From Anisakis pegreffii (lineage: Eukaryota > Nematoda > Chromadorea > Rhabditida > Anisakidae), in the NCBI GenBank assembly GCA_035041965.1, contig JAPYMA010000766.1:1-64000 (forward strand): DNA of 64,000 bases. Reading direction: 5' to 3'. Position 1 is the first letter of the stretch; each line of letters starts with the position of its first letter. Below the pieces are notes generated by a model. It was not told where the DNA came from, searched no databases, and was given only the letters and a program-made list of their open reading frames with translations. A program made the translations under genes and the position numbers. This document shows positions 59,042 to 64,000 of the stretch, piece after piece.

Positions 59042-60408
59042 TTTGGTGGCTTGTCGCGTACTGTTCATTATGCAACTAATTGACTGGAGCGAACTTATCA
59101 CCTCGGCTCTTATCAGTGCTCTCCTTTCTAACCTTACTACTCTTTAGTATGACTAGCACAGATAGTTTTGAATTGATTTTTAAATGCGTACAATTTTTGA
59201 AGCTGTTTTCGCATTCTCTATCCCACATCTATTCGTATCAATTATCAATTTGCATTTTGCACTCAACGCTTCCTTTTAGAGATAGCATAGGCATTTTCTA
59301 GAGCGTTTTGATTTCAGGCTCACATTTGTGATCCTGAAGTAACGAACCGATTGATGTTGCGAACGAAAAAAGTCTGTTTATGAGAAATTCGTACAAATGT
59401 GGACGATCATCCTTGGTTATCTTGTTCATCATGCTCGTTCAATTCGTTTTGATAGTTCTGAATGTGGACGCACTCTGCTTAACGATAGTGCATTCATCTA
59501 TCAAAAACATTGCGAGCTTTGTTAAATGCTCAACTTATTAAAATTCTCTCATCCTGTGTATCTTAGAGGCGTATTCAAGATGAAGATCAGTTCATTTTCC
59601 ATTAGAATAATTACTAGGCGGATTAATGAGAAAGTCAGTATTGTATTGCAGTAGTGCTACGTTGAAATGTTCGTATCATGAATGGGTAATATGAATATTT
59701 TTATTTTACAAGTAAAAACAATTGAGATATGTGATGGCATAACAACACAATAAAGTATCATGCGTGTATACATGCATATCTATCATGCTGACGAGTGCAA
59801 ACCGCATCAGTGTACATACAGATAAATATATACAGATAACATTCGAGCTACGAATGAACATTCATAACAATTAACAGCAATACGTAATAAATAATGCACT
59901 CGAATAAGTTATGTGAAGGAGTATTTACAGACAAACATGGAACGGTCGTACGTACAGTGGACCATGAGCAATATGACGAAATAAATTACATCTGTGAAAC
60001 AGTAATGTTTGGTCATGATGAGATTATGTATGGTAATTATTGAGAAGACGGGAAGGAGATATGCTACACTGATATTGATAATCTCTAACTATATGAATAT
60101 ACACTTAAATGTGGTTGGTATACAGCTTGAGTAAATTTGTATTGTAATAGCATAATAACGAATAAAATGCAATCGCAAACGAACTAATTAACAGCAACTA
60201 TATTATTATAGAAATGAAGAACTAATTAACAGTGATTCAGCTCATCTCTTATTTGAAGTGAGGTGAATTCGGAGCGAGACGACTCATAGAAATGATTGCG
60301 AATTCAACACCTGACCGTATATAATTTCAATTTCAGTTCCCTTACTGATGTTTCGCAGTCATCAGCTTAAAAAATTGGAAACCATATTTTCAAAAAAATC
60401 GACGCGAA
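59042..60408. other. Intergenic region between sulfotransferase and cathepsin Z
   Basis: It should hold the cathepsin Z promoter and the sulfotransferase 3' UTR. AT-rich, with no supported frame longer than about 70 codons and no recognised RNA gene. Confidence 0.5.
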
Positions 60409-63400
60409 TCACTGAAATGAGTCTATGGATGAACAAAAGGATGACGATAGCGAACCGCAACCAGATGATTGCGGTGATGTTGAGCAGAGTCTGGCACGCC
60501 ATAGGTCTGCCGAACTTGGAACATTCAAATGACTGATGCTTATCAGCGATGATAAACCCTCCTGCGATGAGACTAACGAATTGTCTGCATCCACTTCGGA
60601 AGAGGTTGACTTGACTGATGACGATGAATCTAGATGGCGATTGCTTGTCGATGAGGACGATGCAGTCGGCGATATTCGTATTCTGGTAATTGCGGCTGGT
60701 TGATTGCCAGTCAGCGTGGAGCAGTCCGAGCTTAGACTTGATGATGAGTCGATATCAGCCTCAAAAATGCCCTCATCTTCGTACATATCGTCGGATTCCT
60801 CGTCTTCATCCCATGACATCTCCTCTATCCACCAGTTCTCGGCGATCGTTCCACTCAGTCTTTTCCGGAAAACATCGTCGACGCGTTTCGATTGTTCGCG
60901 ATTGAAATAGTTCTTCCAGTCACCACTGCCACCCTTTCGAATGAAAGTGTTTTGGCGTCTGAAACTGACGTTCAAATGAAACGTTGTTTGTTTTGCACTC
61001 ATCAAACATTCTTAAACTTTGCTATCGTTTGCACATTTTGTTGATTGTACTTAAAATAGCTATTTTGTGATAATAATAACTTGATTTGCGCTGCTGTAAC
61101 GTAGAGCGACGCATTTGCCAAAATTCGTAAATATTTTCTTCTTCTTGTTCATCAAACAAGCACTAATAACAAATTGATAATTCAACAACAGTGATGGGCG
61201 GCGGCGTGCAATATTCTGTCAACAATAATATTAATAAGTACGTTCATTGTTTGAACGCACTTTGTCCAGAAGTCATTTACTTCAGCAATGAAATATCGCG
61301 AAAAGAAATCAAATTCATTCATGAGAATGACTGCTGCTGCTGCTAATGTCAATTCTAGCTCCCCTTTAATCTCAAGTCTTTCATTCAGTAGGAAAGTCTC
61401 AACTATGCGATAAACACGATGATTGATATTGTCACGTGGTTCGAAGTGTTTGTTATCTGCTGTGTCATAACAACGCTAACAATTCATTAATATCAATAAT
61501 AATGATGACGGAAGCAGGTGAATTGATATATCAGTGATGTACAGAATAAATATAACGTGATAAATAGAACATCAGTAATAAGTAACTGTAATGCGCAATA
61601 ATAACTGGACGTATTTATGAACTGAGTGAGTTAGGTGTAACATTCAAGCAGATGGATGGATCTTTCTTAATAAATCAAAAACTTGTTTGTGCAATTGCGA
61701 TTTGCTGTGTTTGTATGGCAGCAGCAACAGCAGCAGTTCGCCCGACCTATCATGTGCTATCAGAGTGTGCTTTTTCTGCCGATTCAGAATACTTTCAGTG
61801 ATAGTCGACCACGTTATGTCAATAAACAGCAATAAAGTAATGTGACAAGTTGCTATAGATTGATATGATTCCTTTTCTGCATGATCTGTTTATAGAATAC
61901 TACAATAACAATTAGATCACAGCGTGTCATCAAGATGTTGTTATCGCTAAAATGGGTTCGATGTGCTGGTAGTCGTTCTGTTATTATTCAACAATAGACT
62001 GGCATAAAATTATGTTATTCAACGGTGTGACGACTATTCACAATATGTTTCAATTGAGACGATAATTTTGCTTGAATTAGATTGATATGATCAATATTGC
62101 TGTTTTTATTGACTGACAGTCATGTCGCCATGCTGTCACCCACCACTGATGACTACATTCAAGTGGCAGGTCGGCGTTGCCGACTCCGCATAGATAGTTA
62201 CTTGCAACATTCAAATGAAATTAGCGCAATGAACGTTGAGAGTTGAGAAGAAGAAGCGAGCTTAGAATCGTTGGCCTCATTGTATTGCGTGACACTGCGA
62301 TTAGGAGTGATGATGAACTCAGGGCAAGAAAAGCAACACAAAAAAAAGAAATGAACAACAAACAATTCTTGCGAAACTCACAAATTGTGCTCGGGAAACC
62401 ATCGCCATTGATCTTTCTTCATCGCCCCGATGGTACTCGATCGAACGATGCTCTCAACAATTGTCTCATCCTCAACCATTGCTGCGGCTTTTCCGCCGAG
62501 GAAACGGCCAATTTTGATGACCGCTGATCTCAGGTCGGCACACATATCTTCGTACTTCAAGAAGAGCACATTGTCGTCGCTCAAGTGCGGTAACCAGCTC
62601 AACAAATGCTCGAAGTAGTTGCCGAATGCGATGTTGTCACTCATGAACAGTTTGAAGAAATCAGCGAAATTGCCGAATTCAAAGTCGTAGATTTTGAAAT
62701 TTCGGTTGTGGAAGAAATAACTGAAAATGCGAACATTCATTCGGAGTTTCGGCGAAATGTCTGTCATTCAAGTTTTCTAATACTGAACATTGCTCACAGA
62801 ATGCGATACGTCATCTGCACATCAGTTCTATTACATTTTTTGTTGTTTTTCCGTTCCATGTGTTCATAGACGAACAATAACATCTGCGCCATAAAAACAA
62901 CGCATTTGAGTCAGCATTTAACAATAGCAGACGAAAATGTTGAATTTAGCAAAGCAACAGTTGCGTTGTTAGTTCGTTAAAATTTGTTGGCAAATAAGCA
63001 ATGATCGACTTCAAAATAATAAAAACTTCAAAACGCTCGCTCTTCATAATTAAGTGCTCGAAATTGAATTGGCATTTTAAACTGTGCTGAAGAAAGGAAG
63101 GAAGTGCTATCGTTTGACACAAACTAGACAACTGTAATCATCGAATTAAAATGATCGATCTATTCGCGGTGATATTTTCTTCACGTTTCGGCTATCGCTA
63201 AATGTACTGTTGCTCAGTGCAAAATGGTGTGATGTCGGAAAGTGCGTTTGTGAACTTATTGCGGATGTTGACAAAAACTTTTGATTGTACTCGATTAACG
63301 TACAAAACGAGGGCATTATTCACCGCTCAGTACAGTGAACAACTGCCAACTTCTCCAGCAAATACGTAAGCATTCAGCACTACGTGCAATTAAGCAGTCT

Positions 63401-63612
63401 ACGAACTGAACGATCAAAATTCTTCGAGTGATGTTCAAAAGCAAACCTGGTCAAGCAGTCTTTCGGATTTCGTACCGCATAAATGTATTTTGCTTTGCTA
63501 TTCTTCGGCAAATTGTGCCATGCAAAGTGGGTCTTCAGCAATCGTCGACCCTCCAAATTGTCCGCAAACTTGGCGCCCATTCGTTCGATCATCGGACTGG
63601 TGACGCATAATT
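60409..63612 (-). CDS. ssu-1: Cytosolic sulfotransferase with long Ser/acidic C-terminal tail (5' end missing)
   Basis: It transfers sulfate from PAPS to hydroxyl groups of small molecules. Exons on the minus strand: 63612-63447, 62720-62382 and 60958-60409, in phase, 350 codons visible. Core motifs: catalytic His in [14 protein letters not shown], the 3'-phosphate-binding [35 protein letters not shown] in the body, and the SULT C-terminal PAPS signature [16 protein letters not shown]. The N-terminal YPKSGTTW-type loop is not in view, so at least one exon lies upstream or beyond the edge. After [14 protein letters not shown], where typical SULTs end, a tail of about 135 residues follows: first acidic ([14 protein letters not shown]), then Ser-rich ([14 protein letters not shown]). 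The symbol follows the cytosolic SULT known in C. elegans; orthology is inferred. Confidence 0.88.
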
Positions 63613-64000
63613 CTGAAAGAGCATCTAAAAATAATTTCCACTAGTGAGTGCCAGTCACTTCACTTAAATGTTGAGCAGACGGGCACATGAAATTTACCAA
63701 TAATTCCAAAAAAATGAACGTATCATTCGCCTCGACATTTTTTTGCTCGTTTGACGGATGACAGAAGAACGAGGCGACATTTTTCATTCGCTAATTCAAT
63801 TCAATTCAATTCATGTGCCCCCTTACTCAACGAGACAGCAGACGGAATTTTTTTGCGAATAATTTCACTCTTCGCTGTGTTATGTGCACATTTTAATTTG
63901 TCGCTGGTCTCATGAACTTCAAAAGTACATCGCTGAGATATATTTTTCTAGATTCACTTTTTGGATGGTTGAGTTTGATATTTGGAGTGAACAAATTCCA
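63613..64000. other. Right edge, likely intron of the sulfotransferase gene
   Basis: No exon with SULT motifs could be found here; the 5' PAPS-binding exon is probably outside. An AATTC pentanucleotide microsatellite lies at 63793-63812. Confidence 0.5.
63793..63812 (+). repeat. AATTC microsatellite
   Basis: Four AATTC units. The same word on the opposite strand forms the GAATT microsatellite at 25212. Confidence 0.85.

Overview
This window is nuclear DNA of a nematode. It is AT-rich, every gene is cut by many GT-AG introns with TTTCAG-type acceptors, and the gene content is nematode-like: a G-alpha of the worm chemosensory ODR-3 type, a cathepsin Z, a peroxin 6, a Rab4 and a cytosolic sulfotransferase. 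Introns of about 50 nt to 2.4 kb and wide gene spacing argue against Caenorhabditis itself. I cannot name the species. I see no bacterial, viral or organellar segment. Exon models were built by hand from reading frame, splice phase and family alignment recalled from memory; each multi-exon model below is phase-consistent throughout.

Left half, plus strand. The window opens with the 3' end of an RTE-like non-LTR retrotransposon (reverse-transcriptase C-terminus followed by a TAACAATAAA-type tandem tail). It lies just upstream of the first visible exon of a PEX6/prx-6 peroxin (435-6541, 5' incomplete). A gene-poor stretch with small repeats and hairpins follows (6.5-13.2 kb). Then comes a signal-peptide, single-pass membrane protein with a PDZ domain and a proline-rich tail (13176-20134). 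A gene-free stretch holds a tandem repeat of about 230 bp. Next is an eleven-exon gene (24049-31831) encoding a poly-Glu segment, a long Ala/Gln/Glu/Lys-rich segment and a C-terminus with repeated WPPP motifs; I do not recognise its family. A small coiled-coil-like gene follows (32742-34487).

Middle. From 34.5 to 42.5 kb I find only isolated coding-like pieces, the best at 41294-41425. A Rab4 GTPase gene (42513-45132, plus) then ends tail-to-tail with an odr-3-type G-alpha gene (45833-49616, minus). All nine exons of the latter join to exactly 356 codons plus stop.

Right half, minus strand. After about 3.7 kb with no recognisable gene comes a cathepsin Z gene (53289-59041). Its signal-peptide exon can splice either to the protease exons, giving a normal-length 339-aa enzyme, or to two other exons (57216-58097) that end in their own stop codon. 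The last gene is a cytosolic sulfotransferase (60409-63612, 5' incomplete) with an unusual tail of about 135 residues rich in Ser and acidic residues.

The genes do not form one pathway. ODR-3 and Rab4 act in sensory signalling and endosomal recycling, PEX6 in peroxisome import, cathepsin Z in the lysosome or secreted space, and the sulfotransferase in small-molecule conjugation. The most interesting items are the cathepsin Z/alternative-product locus, the Rab4 with a CaaX-type C-terminus, the WPPP protein, the tailed sulfotransferase and the tiny-ectodomain PDZ membrane protein.
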